A DNA stretch of 60,675 nucleotides, from assembly GCA_964634795.1 (NCBI GenBank), contig CAZWLL010000007.1, positions 1 to 60,675 on the forward strand. The letters are read 5' to 3'. Under the pieces are notes generated by a model. The model had not been told where the DNA came from and ran no database searches. It was given only the letters and a program-made list of their open reading frames with translations. The position numbers were made by a program, and so were the translations under genes. Below, piece by piece: positions 1-7,518 of this stretch (position 1 is its first letter; each line of letters opens with the position of its first letter). The DNA is from UMGS1696 sp964634795 (GTDB taxonomy: Bacteria > Bacillota > Clostridia > Oscillospirales > CAG-272).

Positions 1-960
1 GTAACCGTCTTCTGTGCAGGTGGGTTCGGTTACAACGGAAGTATAGCTGTGACCTGTTGCGGGAGTGGTGTCACTTGTGTATGAGTCACCACAGTTGGAG
101 CAGGTGTAAGTTGTGTAACCGTCTTCTGTGCAGGTGGGTTCGGTTACAACGGAAGTATAGCTGTGACCTATTGCGGGAGTGGTGTCGCCTGTATAGGAGT
201 CACCGCAGACAGAGCAGGTGTAAGTTGTGTAACCGTCTTCCGTGCAGGTGGGAGCAGTTACAACGGAAGTGTAGCTGTGACCTGTTGCGGGAGTGGTGTC
301 ACTTGTATAGGAGTCACCGCAGACAGAGCAGGTGTAAGTTGTGTAACCGTCTTCTGTGCAGGTGGGAGCAGTTACAACGGAAGTGTAGCTGTGACCTGTT
401 GCGGGAGTTGTTTCGGTGTATGAATCACCGCAAACGGTACAAGTGAATGTGGTTGTTCCGTCTTCTGTGCATGTAGCGGAAGATACAGCTTTTGTGTAGC
501 TGTGGCCTGCAGCGGGAACAGTGTCGCTTACATAAGAATCACCGCAGACAGAGCAGGTGTAAGTTGTGTAACCGTCTTCGGTGCAAGTGGGAGCAGTTAC
601 AACGGAAACATAGTTATGACCTGTAGCGGAAACCGATTCGGTGTAGGAGCTGCCGCAGACAGAGCAGGTGTAAGTTGTGTAACCGTCTTCTGTGCAGGTA
701 GGTTCGGTTACGACAGAAGTGTAGTTGTGACCTGTTGCGGGAGTAGTGTCGCCTGTGTAGGAGTCACCGCAAACGGAGCAAGTATAAGTTGTGTAACCAT
801 CGCTTGTGCAAGTAGGAGCAGTTACAACGGAAGTATAGCTGTGACCTGCAGCGGGAACAGATTCGGTATAAGTGTCACCGCACTCAGAGCATGTGTAAAC
901 TATGCTTCCTTCGGCAGTGCAGGTAGGAGCGGTTTCACTTGTCTTTACATAGCTGTGAAC
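1..960 (-). repeat. Tandem 37-38 residue (111-114 bp) in-frame repeat array
   Basis: Inside the GH20-like gene the phrase gtaaccgtcttc recurs at 1, 115, 229 and 343 (exact 114 bp period), then in variant form near 454, 568, 679 and 793. Each unit encodes a Cys in PTCTEDGY and a CxxC in CSVCGDSYT. The units nearest the window edge are almost identical, and those nearer the catalytic domain have diverged, which suggests recent expansion at the C-terminal side. Confidence 0.9.
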
Positions 961-3078
961 GTGATCCGCTTCAACCTCTATAATGTACTTCGTTCCGTCT
1001 ACTACATAAGATGTTGTTCCCGCGCCGATACCTGTGAAGGTAAGCTCGGTTGTGGTGAGAGTACCTGTTGTTACAGTACCCGATGCGGCGGCACGGGTGA
1101 ATGTGGAGCCGTCATAGCTTCCCCAAGCAATTTCGGAGAGCTGCCACCAGTAGTTTCTGGCTGTTGTGATGATTACCTGAATGTAACGGAAGCTTTCGAT
1201 TGAATCGGGAACAGAATAAGTGGATGTAACACTGCTGCTGCTCTTTCCGGTATACTGTCCGATTGTTGTCCAGTTGCTGCCGTCGGATGAAATCTGTACA
1301 TTTGCGTTTGTGCAGTAGTCGCCGTGAGCGGGAGAGGTAATCTGAATTGCATCAAAGAGAACGTCTGCACCGAGATCTACACGTGCGTACATTCCTTTTG
1401 TCTGACTGGAATCCGACCAGTAGAAGGAAGAGGTATTGCCGTCAATAAGATTCGATACATAGTAGGTGCTGTACGCAGATGCAGATGCGGATGCGGTAGC
1501 GGAGTATGAAACCTCAGCTCCCGTACCTTCCGTATATGTGATGTTGGCTTGTGCAATATTGCTGTCGCCTGCAACGGATACGCTCTTTTCGCCTTCAAGA
1601 GTATATTTTTCCGATGTTTCACCTACTTTAAGAGAGATGTTTTCTCTCGGAAGTAAGCTTGTGTAGCTGTCACCGCACTTTGTGCAGGTATAAACAGTGT
1701 CGCCGCCGTCATCTTCGGCTGTGTAATTATGTCCTTCTGCGGGAACTGTTTCTGTGTAGCTTTCGCCGCAGTCGGAACAGGTGTATGTGTTGCTTCCTTC
1801 TTCTGTGCAGGTAGGAGCAACAGAGGAGGTGAGCTGATAGTTATGAACCTTAGCGGGAGGATCTGTGTTCAGTGTACCATCGGCATTGAAACCGCCCGAT
1901 ACAACGGAAGTATCCATATCGGAGGTGTAGCTGCCGTTCATGGCAAGACCGAGAGCACGGAGAGGAAGTCTGATTTTAGACGCTTCCTGAGTTTCGGTTT
2001 CCGCACCCGGATAATCGCTCCACATACAGAACATGCCTCCGACTATCGAAGAGGAAGAGACCGTAGTACCGCAGACCTTGTAGTTGCTCCAATTCGAAGC
2101 ATATGTGTATCCCGAATCGAAGTTGTCACTCTTGCCGAGAACATAATAGAAGTCGCCGGTAGTGTTGATTAACTTAAAGCCATCGCTGACAAGGTTGGAG
2201 ACGCTTCTGGGAGAGTATCCGCTCCATCCGCTTGACCAATAGCATATTACAATGTCCTTATCGAATGTATAAGTTGTCGAACCTACAGCCGCGCTTGTTT
2301 TGTTTGCAAATTCGATACCGTCATTGAAAGCGACAGGTGTCATGCCGGCGTTTTTAATCATAGCGGCGATTTCATTGACATATTTAATGTAATATCCGTA
2401 TTTACCGCTGCTCTGAAGATTTCCAAAGCCCATTGAACCGGAAGTATAACGGTCGTTCGCGTATTCGTCAGCACCGAAATTGAAGTAGGTGCATCCTTTT
2501 TCTGCGAAGTAATCTATATATTTCTGAACAAATGCCTCTGTAAATGCTACGGCTGTGGTGTTTGTTACGTCTATTGTTCTGGATGAACTGTTGTAGCTGC
2601 AGGTTGTTCCCGTAAGAGAGTTCGCAGCACTTAAAATCGCATCCATATGTCCGGGAGTGTTGAGAAGAGGAATAATTTCAATACCTGCCGATTTAGCTGC
2701 AGATAAGATTTCATCCATTTCGCTTTCCGTCCATTCACCGGTGGAATCGGTTGTATACGCATTGTTGCCTGAGATAATCGCAGAGCTTACAGCATCGTCT
2801 GTGTAGGTGGTTGAACCTACCGTCAGCGACATATCATCAAGTATGAAACGCATACCATCGTTTCCGATTGCAAGCATAACATGAGTATAGCCGTCGGCTT
2901 TTGCTTCATAAATGAGTGATTTAACCCAGTCTACGGTAAAGTACTTTCTGCCGCAGTCCAACATTGCTATTTTCATATAGTCGGTACTGTCGGACGCGAA
3001 TACCGATGTCGGAAACAAGCAGAGAAGCATGCAGACTGTCAATAGAAGTGAAATAAGTTTGGTGCTTGGTTTTACCAT
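1..3078 (-). CDS. Secreted GH20 beta-N-acetylhexosaminidase-like protein with F5/8 domain and tandem Cys repeats (3' end beyond window)
   Basis: The frame is open from ATG 3078 to position 1 (1026 codons), so the C-terminus is missing. A GGAGG ribosome site precedes the ATG. Residues 1-27 form a signal peptide ending VFA. Residues about 30-400 look like a GH20 catalytic barrel: a TPGH segment and FGADE, whose Asp204-Glu205 match the catalytic D-E pair of GH20. Residues about 415-500 hold two divergent TCTEEG/CSDCG repeats, about 530-655 an F5/8 type C (discoidin-like) carbohydrate-binding fold, and about 700-1026 an array of 37-38 residue repeats with CSVCGDSYT and PTCTEDGYTTYTC. Likely role: extracellular removal of terminal N-acetylhexosamine or lacto-N-biose from host glycans (inference). 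The repeats probably form a stalk or wall-proximal region; an anchor would lie outside the window. A promoter lies at 3156-3184. Confidence 0.85.
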   Translation of the reverse strand, partial: MVKPSTKLISLLLTVCMLLCLFPTSVFASDSTDYMKIAMLDCGRKYFTVDWVKSLIYEAKADGYTHVMLAIGNDGMRFILDDMSLTVGSTTYTDDAVSSAIISGNNAYTTDSTGEWTESEMDEILSAAKSAGIEIIPLLNTPGHMDAILSAANSLTGTTCSYNSSSRTIDVTNTTAVAFTEAFVQKYIDYFAEKGCTYFNFGADEYANDRYTSGSMGFGNLQSSGKYGYYIKYVNEIAAMIKNAGMTPVAFNDGIEFANKTSAAVGSTTYTFDKDIVICYWSSGWSGYSPRSVSNLVSDGFKLINTTGDFYYVLGKSDNFDSGYTYASNWSNYKVCGTTVSSSSIVGGMFCMWSDYPGAETETQEASKIRLPLRALGLAMNGSYTSDMDTSVVSGGFNADGTLNTDPPAKVHNYQLTSSVAPTCTEEGSNTYTCSDCGESYTETVPAEGHNYTAEDDGGDTVYTCTKCGDSYTSLLPRENISLKVGETSEKYTLEGEKSVSVAGDSNIAQANITYTEGTGAEVSYSATASASASAYSTYYVSNLIDGNTSSFYWSDSSQTKGMYARVDLGADVLFDAIQITSPAHGDYCTNANVQISSDGSNWTTIGQYTGKSSSSVTSTYSVPDSIESFRYIQVIITTARNYWWQLSEIAWGSYDGSTFTRAAASGTVTTGTLTTTELTFTGIGAGTTSYVVDGTKYIIEVEADHVHSYVKTSETAPTCTAEGSIVYTCSECGDTYTESVPAAGHSYTSVVTAPTCTSDGYTTYTCSVCGDSYTGDTTPATGHNYTSVVTEPTCTEDGYTTYTCSVCGSSYTESVSATGHNYVSVVTAPTCTEDGYTTYTCSVCGDSYVSDTVPAAGHSYTKAVSSATCTEDGTTTFTCTVCGDSYTETTPATGHSYTSVVTAPTCTEDGYTTYTCSVCGDSYTSDTTPATGHSYTSVVTAPTCTEDGYTTYTCSVCGDSYTGDTTPAIGHSYTSVVTEPTCTEDGYTTYTCSNCGDSYTSDTTPATGHSYTSVVTEPTCTEDGY

Positions 3079-3155
3079 AAAATTCCTCCTGAATAATAAG
3101 TTAGATACTGCTAACTATTAAATTATATTATAATAACTGTTAACAGCTGTACATG

Positions 3156-3184
3156 ATAATACAACAATAGTTATTATATGTCAA
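3156..3184 (-). promoter_or_regulatory. Promoter of the secreted GH20 gene
   Basis: On the minus strand TTGACA (3184-3179) is followed after exactly 17 bases by TATTAT (3161-3156). Just downstream of the expected start of transcription is the palindrome CTGTTAACAG (3137-3146), a possible operator. A 9-base inverted repeat (3129-3137 with 3170-3178) also spans the promoter. Confidence 0.7.
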
Positions 3185-3701
3185 CTGTTTTTTTTAGTGA
3201 AAAAAAGATTTGTCGATTTGCACTTATTGAAATAATTTTGACACCGTCAGATAAAGTCATTATGCAAATGGTATTTAGTCTAAAATGTAAATGAATACAG
3301 CATAAGATAATATAATTTTATTAAAAAACAACATCCGATAAAGTGACGTGATAAAATTCGTGTTTTAAAAGATTCCGATTATTTGAGAATAATCGATATA
3401 ATTATACAGTCCGAGTGATAAACTATACATTATTACAGGCTATAGCTTCAAGTGATCGTGAGACTTTGATGTGCTGATACGCTAAAACGATATGTCGAGT
3501 TATATGATGACTGCAAAGTGAAAATGAGAAAAAATAATGCAGTAAATACAAAAAAAGAAAAATAACAAATAAAATAAAACGGTGCGAAATGCACAAGAAA
3601 ACAACTGAATTTTCAAACGTATATTTCCGTTTGAAAATATACGTTCCAACGGTTAATTTCTTTGCCGCTAGCCGAAAAAATCCACTACTTAAATTCAGAT
3701 A
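3185..3701. other. Long AT-rich non-coding stretch
   Basis: No credible gene on either strand. A 103-codon minus-strand frame at 3423-3734 has low-complexity, Phe/Leu/Ser-rich content and no ribosome site and is not accepted. The stretch holds one notable structure, two interleaved inverted repeats at 3610-3644. Otherwise I see only AT-rich DNA between the structured elements behind yajC and the GH20 promoter. Confidence 0.6.
3610..3644. repeat. Two interleaved perfect inverted repeats
   Basis: TTTTCAAACG (3610-3619) pairs with CGTTTGAAAA (3628-3637), and ACGTATATTT (3617-3626) pairs with AAATATACGT (3635-3644). The order is a-b-a'-b', so the two ten-base stems are either mutually exclusive or, if trimmed, form a pseudoknot. 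No T-run follows on either side, so it is not a plain terminator. Confidence 0.6.
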
Positions 3702-3784
3702 AACAAAAGAAGGATGCTTCACATAGTGAAGCATCCTCGAGGAGGCGGTTTATCTCTTAACTGTTAAATTAAAAGTTATCCGCC
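3702..3784 (-). ncRNA. Structured repeat element, copy A
   Basis: Read on minus: outer stem GGCGG (3784-3780) with CCGCC (3748-3744), AUAA on both sides of an inner helix CUUUUAA/UUAAGAG, then UCCUCGA and a perfect 12 bp hairpin with a 3-base loop (3737-3711) followed by UUCUUUUGUUU. Copy B lies upstream with a 99 bp period. The layout of a compact core followed by a terminator-like hairpin resembles an attenuator or a processed small RNA. No family was recognised. Confidence 0.6.
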
Positions 3785-3800
3785 CGTAAACTGTGTGGTG

Positions 3801-3883
3801 AACAAAAGAAGGATGCTTCACATGGTGAAGCATCCTTGAGGAGGCGGTTTATCTCTTAACTATTAAACTGAAGATTATCCGCC
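3801..3883 (-). ncRNA. Structured repeat element, copy B, directly behind yajC
   Basis: Begins 4 bases after the yajC stop codon. Outer stem GGCGG (3883-3879) with CCGCC (3847-3843), inner AUAAUCUU and GAGAUAA, the flank UCCUC, then a 13 bp hairpin with a 3-base loop (3837-3809) and CUUUUGUUC. It probably ends the yajC transcript. Copies A and B differ mostly inside the inner loop, while the stems and flanks are kept. Confidence 0.6.
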
Positions 3884-3887
3884 GACA

Positions 3888-4220
3888 TTAGTCAGCATCT
3901 TCGGCGTGAACGTCAACATTGCGGACTGCGGTGCGAAGGATTCTGATTTTATTGCGCTCGTTGCTGGTTTCGATTGTTACGGTTTCATCTTTGATTGAAA
4001 CGATTTTACCGATAATGCCGCCGATAGTGGTGATTTCATCACCTACCTGGAGATTGTTGCGCATGTTGCTTGCTTCTTTGTCCTGTTTTTTCTGGGGACG
4101 ATATAAAAAGAAATAAAAAACAGCTAATAATGCGGCAATCATTACAATATTGGTGATGGCACTTACGGTAGTGTTAGAACTGCTTGCTGTGCTTGACGCT
4201 GATTCAAGAAAATAATACAT
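3888..4220 (-). CDS. yajC: Preprotein translocase subunit YajC
   Basis: A 110-residue protein with the usual YajC shape: a short outside N-terminus, one membrane segment (about residues 22-40, ITNIVMIAALLAVFYFFLY), the RPQKKQDKE motif right after it, and a small beta domain (VGDEITTIGGIIGKIVSIKDE). YajC works with SecDF at the SecYEG channel. Here it is monocistronic, with a promoter at 4261-4289 and two structured elements behind it instead of secD/secF. The ATG at 4220 has a GGGAG ribosome site. Confidence 0.95.
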   Translation of the reverse strand: MYYFLESASSTASSSNTTVSAITNIVMIAALLAVFYFFLYRPQKKQDKEASNMRNNLQVGDEITTIGGIIGKIVSIKDETVTIETSNERNKIRILRTAVRNVDVHAEDAD

Positions 4221-4260
4221 TATTTTTCTCCCTTGCTGAAATTAATTGGATTTGATGTAA

Positions 4261-4289
4261 ATTATATAATATAAATGAAGCTAATGCAA
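4261..4289 (-). promoter_or_regulatory. yajC promoter
   Basis: On minus, TTGCAT (4289-4284), a 17-base spacer and TATAAT (4266-4261), about 40 bases ahead of the yajC start codon. Confidence 0.6.
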
Positions 4290-4333
4290 TATTCTTCGAG
4301 CTGAATTAATAATAAATTAAAATAATTACCGCA

Positions 4334-5014
4334 TTATATACGTATTCTGCCGAAAGCACCGAGCATTGCGATAAGCTCAAGGTAGTTGTCATCCGATATT
4401 GTTCCGCCCGATCCGCATGCCCATGAGCTGCCGTATTTTCTGTGCAGCTCGGTAACTCGCGCATAAATTGCCGCGGGAGAAGAGCTTTCAAGCCGTTGAA
4501 CACCGAGACCGCCGAGGATACGTATTTTATCTCCGTATTTCTCGAGATATTCTTCTGCAGAGTCGGAAGCGAACCATCCCTCATATCCGAGCCGTAAAGC
4601 ATCGGTTATGTCTCCGTCCATTCGAATAGTAGGAGTACAGCTCGATTTAATGTTTCCGTATACGGCAATCACATCGATTGCATTAGTTTTTTCGGCTGCG
4701 GCAATATCGTTTTTATTATCCGTGATAATTCCGTAACCTTGCGGCGAGATGTCTTTTTTGCTTATTTCTTCGAGTAACAGCTTCTTTCCATCTTCGTCGA
4801 ACAAACGCATGTCGACGAAAACAATATCTGAGTATGTTCGTGCTGATAGGTGCGTAAGCGTGTCAAGATATTTTTCCGGAGTCAGCCAAAGATCATCACC
4901 GCGCCGCCAGATTAATGTTTCGGAATGAGTACGTGATAAAAACGGTTCGAATATTACCGGTTTTACAGGCTTTCCCGATAAAAAATCGAGAAAGTATTTT
5001 TTGTTCAGATCCAT
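4334..5014 (-). CDS. Short uroporphyrinogen decarboxylase (URO-D)-like protein
   Basis: 226 residues, about two thirds of the usual URO-D/methyltransferase length. The N-terminus (LNKKYFLDFLSGKPVKPVIFEPF) and the C-terminus (ILGGLGVQRLESSSPAAIYARV..., then ACGSGGTISDDNYLELIAML) resemble the start and end of the URO-D/MtaA/CmuA barrel, where the closing strands bind the substrate. The middle is compressed. It may be a catabolic or corrinoid-linked methyltransferase relative rather than a heme enzyme; no heme genes lie near. Divergent from ilvE. The ribosome site is weak. Family call is moderate, function unknown. Confidence 0.55.
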   Translation of the reverse strand: MDLNKKYFLDFLSGKPVKPVIFEPFLSRTHSETLIWRRGDDLWLTPEKYLDTLTHLSARTYSDIVFVDMRLFDEDGKKLLLEEISKKDISPQGYGIITDNKNDIAAAEKTNAIDVIAVYGNIKSSCTPTIRMDGDITDALRLGYEGWFASDSAEEYLEKYGDKIRILGGLGVQRLESSSPAAIYARVTELHRKYGSSWACGSGGTISDDNYLELIAMLGAFGRIRI

Positions 5015-5129
5015 TATAAGTTCTTTCTTTGTTTGCGTTGTTGATTAAGTGGATTATACAACACTGAAAACACAAAAGTCAACCGTCTTATTCGAATTAT
5101 TATTTGAAAAAAATTTATGAATCTTGTCA

Positions 5130-5141
5130 GTATAATTATAC
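5130..5141. promoter_or_regulatory. Palindrome GTATAATTATAC in the divergent ilvE / URO-D-like promoter region
   Basis: A perfect 12-base palindrome containing TATAAT on both strands, between the two divergent genes. On minus, TTGTCT lies 18 bases upstream of its TATAAT, so it can serve as the -10 box of the URO-D-like gene. Confidence 0.45.
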
Positions 5142-5147
5142 AGACAC

Positions 5148-5176
5148 TTGATTATGACAGACAAATGATGTATAAT
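5148..5176 (+). promoter_or_regulatory. ilvE promoter
   Basis: TTGATT (5148-5153), a 17-base spacer, TATAAT (5171-5176), about 35 bases upstream of the ilvE ATG. Confidence 0.65.
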
Positions 5177-5210
5177 ACAGAATAATAATACAAAAACGGA
5201 GGAAAACAAC

Positions 5211-6281
5211 ATGTTGAATATAAAAACAGAAAAAATCAATACACCAAAACAAAAGCCGGACTACAGCAAACTCGGATTCGGTAAATATTTCACGGATCAC
5301 ATGTTCCTTATGGATTATACCGAGGGCGAAGGCTGGCATGACGCCAGAATAGTTCCTTACGGACCGATACCCTTTGAACCTTCCTCAATGGTATTCCATT
5401 ATGCACAGGAGCTTTTCGAAGGACTTAAGGCTTACAGAACCTCCGACGGTACTGTTCAGCTGTTCAGACCTCAGTGCAATATCGAAAGAATGAATAACAC
5501 ATGCGACAGACTGTGCGTTCCGAGAATAGATCCCGATGACGCACTGCAGGCAATTGAAGCAATTGTAGAAGCGGATAAGGATTGGGTACCGTATGAATAC
5601 GGCACATCACTTTACATCCGTCCGTTTATAATCGCAACCGACTGCCATCTCGGCGTTCATCCGTCAAGCAGCTATTTGTTCTGCATTATTCTTTCTCCCG
5701 TCGGCTCATACTACGCCGCAGGTATTAACCCCGTAAAGATTCTGGTTGAAAGAGAATATGTTCGCTGCGTTAAAGGCGGCACGGGTATTGCGAAAGCAGG
5801 CGGAAACTACGCAGCTTCCCTTATCGGTCAGAAAAAAGCCGATGAGTTGGGATATGCTCAGGTATTGTGGCTTGACGGCGTTCACAGAAAATATATTGAC
5901 GAAGTCGGCGCTATGAATATTTTCTTCGTTATCGACGGTGTTGTTGTAACGCCCGATCTTACCGACGGAAATATACTTCCCGGCGTAACAAGAAGATCAT
6001 GCATTGAGCTCTTGAAGAACTGGGGAATTCCCGTAGAAGAACGCAAGGTTTCAATAGACGAAGTATTGAGTGCTCACGACAACGGACACCTTGATGAGGT
6101 ATTCGGTACAGGAACTGCCGCTGTTATTTCTCCTGTAGGCGAGCTGTACGACAACGGTAAGAGTTACATTATAAACAACAATGAAATCGGTAAAATCGCA
6201 AAGAAACTTTATGATGAGCTTACCGGTATTCAGTGGGGTAAGGTTGACGATTATATGAACTGGACCGTTAAAATAAAGTAA
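5211..6281 (+). CDS. ilvE: Branched-chain amino acid aminotransferase
   Basis: 356 residues, full length for the type II (eukaryote-like) branch of fold-type IV PLP aminotransferases. It transfers the amino group between glutamate and the keto acids of Val, Leu and Ile in the cytosol. Visible motifs: the early substrate segment SSMVFHYAQELFEGLKAYR, the PLP lysine K195 in GIAKAGGNYAASL, and the cofactor loop GTGTAAVISPVGEL. The ATG at 5211 follows GGAGG at good spacing. It is followed after 47 bases by a cyclase gene, probably co-transcribed. There is no ilv biosynthesis cluster here, so it may act in synthesis or breakdown. Confidence 0.95.
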   Translation: MLNIKTEKINTPKQKPDYSKLGFGKYFTDHMFLMDYTEGEGWHDARIVPYGPIPFEPSSMVFHYAQELFEGLKAYRTSDGTVQLFRPQCNIERMNNTCDRLCVPRIDPDDALQAIEAIVEADKDWVPYEYGTSLYIRPFIIATDCHLGVHPSSSYLFCIILSPVGSYYAAGINPVKILVEREYVRCVKGGTGIAKAGGNYAASLIGQKKADELGYAQVLWLDGVHRKYIDEVGAMNIFFVIDGVVVTPDLTDGNILPGVTRRSCIELLKNWGIPVEERKVSIDEVLSAHDNGHLDEVFGTGTAAVISPVGELYDNGKSYIINNNEIGKIAKKLYDELTGIQWGKVDDYMNWTVKIK

Positions 6282-6328
6282 TAAATACGCAATTGCTTTA
6301 TTGACGGTTATTCGAAAGAGGTCGGCAG

Positions 6329-6919
6329 ATGAAGATATATGATATATCACAGGAGCTTTTCTCGTCCCATGTCTATCCGGGAGACAAAGCACCGAAGAGA
6401 ACCCTTATTTCCGACATGACTAAGGGCGCGTCATGCAATGTGAGCGAGCTTGAAATGAATGCGCACAACGGTACTCACATGGATGCACCGAGACATTTTG
6501 TGAAAAACGGAATAACAATAGACGAGCTCCCTCTCGAGAAGCTCATCGGCAGCTGTGCCGTTGTCAGTGCGGAAGGAGAGGTTACGGCTGATTTTGTTCG
6601 TGAAATATCGAAGAAATATAAAACCGAAAGACTTCTTTTGCGCGGTGAGTGCCATTTAAATAAAGAGGCTGCGGATATACTTTCGGAATGCGGCATTGCT
6701 CTTATCGGTGTTGAAAGTCAGAGCATCGCAACATACGATGATCCCGTTACGGTTCATGTGTCTGTTCTCGGCCAGGGAATAGCCGCGCTTGAGGGACTTG
6801 TTCTGCGTGATGTACCCGATGGAAAGTACTTCCTTTTCGCGGCGCCGATTAAGCTCGGCGGAAGCGACGGATCCCCATGCCGTGCCGTTCTCATTGATAA
6901 AATAGATACAGATAATTAA
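6329..6919 (+). CDS. Cyclase family protein (kynurenine formamidase-like hydrolase)
   Basis: 196 residues with the family signature HNGTHMDAPRHF (about residues 46-57), the metal-binding HxGTHxDxPxHF motif, and a late conserved segment (DGKYFLFAAPIKLGGSDGSPCRAVL). Members are Mn/Zn-dependent amidohydrolases, including arylformamidase and isatin hydrolase. The substrate here cannot be read from the sequence; no kyn genes are nearby. AAAGAGG precedes the ATG, and it lies 47 bases behind ilvE. Confidence 0.85.
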   Translation: MKIYDISQELFSSHVYPGDKAPKRTLISDMTKGASCNVSELEMNAHNGTHMDAPRHFVKNGITIDELPLEKLIGSCAVVSAEGEVTADFVREISKKYKTERLLLRGECHLNKEAADILSECGIALIGVESQSIATYDDPVTVHVSVLGQGIAALEGLVLRDVPDGKYFLFAAPIKLGGSDGSPCRAVLIDKIDTDN

Positions 6920-6930
6920 AATTAACCGCT

Positions 6931-6958
6931 TTGATTTTAATCCTGCGTGATATATAAT
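6931..6958 (+). promoter_or_regulatory. Possible promoter of the zinc-ribbon membrane protein gene
   Basis: TTGATT (6931-6936), a 16-base spacer, TATAAT (6953-6958), 38 bases upstream of the next start codon. Confidence 0.45.
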
Positions 6959-6996
6959 CCATTTCGAAAAAGTTTGAATTTAACGGAAGGATTATA

Positions 6997-7404
6997 ATGA
7001 AAAATTTCAAACAGAAGCTGATTTATTTCATGTACGGCAGATATGGAATAGATGAAATGTACTACGGGTTGTTTACTTTATGGATTATACTCGTGGCAGT
7101 CAACATGTTTGTCCGCTCATATATTATCTATCTTATAGAAACTGCGGTTATAATATACTCCCTGTGGAGAGTAATGTCGAAAAAGAAAGATAAACGCCGT
7201 CGTGAAAATGAAGCTTTTCTAAAGCTGTGGAATCCTGTCAAGAGTTGGTTTATACTTCAAAAAGACCGTATTCGTGACATAAAAAGCAGCAGATACCGCA
7301 AATGCCCGAAGTGTCATGCTATAATAAAACTGCCGAACAAGCGAGGCAAGCATACAACACACTGCCCGAAATGCGGTGAAAGATTCGACGTAAGAATTTT
7401 ATAA
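6997..7404 (+). CDS. Two-helix membrane protein with C-terminal zinc ribbon
   Basis: 135 residues. Two hydrophobic segments (about 25-42 and 43-60, TLWIILVAVNMFVRSYIIYLIETAVIIYSLW), then a very basic stretch (KKKDKRRRE), then CPKCHAIIKLPNKRGKHTTHCPKC (about 105-128), a CxxC...CxxC zinc ribbon near the C-terminus. The ribbon should face the cytosol. Such proteins are common and uncharacterised in Clostridia. A stand-alone gene between a promoter and a terminator. Confidence 0.75.
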   Translation: MKNFKQKLIYFMYGRYGIDEMYYGLFTLWIILVAVNMFVRSYIIYLIETAVIIYSLWRVMSKKKDKRRRENEAFLKLWNPVKSWFILQKDRIRDIKSSRYRKCPKCHAIIKLPNKRGKHTTHCPKCGERFDVRIL

Positions 7405-7411
7405 ACAATCG

Positions 7412-7467
7412 AAAAACTACCGAGGAAATTACATTGCGGATTAAATTTCCCAATCGGTAGTTTTTTT
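7412..7467 (+). terminator. Terminator
   Basis: AAAACTACCGA and TCGGTAGTTTT close a long hairpin with an inner AAATT/AAATTT pairing, followed by a run of T. Confidence 0.8.
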
Positions 7468-7518
7468 CATGTTTTTATGGTATACTGAATACATGTAAAT
7501 ATAACATAAGGAGTATTT

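Noticed and set aside
1..960. Regular 114-bp repeats looking like a CRISPR array
   Set aside because: The repeats are in frame, translate to a Cys-repeat protein on minus, and have no distinct spacers.
57..2172. Several plus-strand frames rich in Cys, Arg and Val across the repeat region
   Set aside because: They are antisense shadows of the repetitive GH20-like gene and lack ribosome sites.
3423..3734. A 103-codon minus-strand frame in the long gap
   Set aside because: Low-complexity Phe/Leu/Ser content, no ribosome site, and it runs into the structured copy A.
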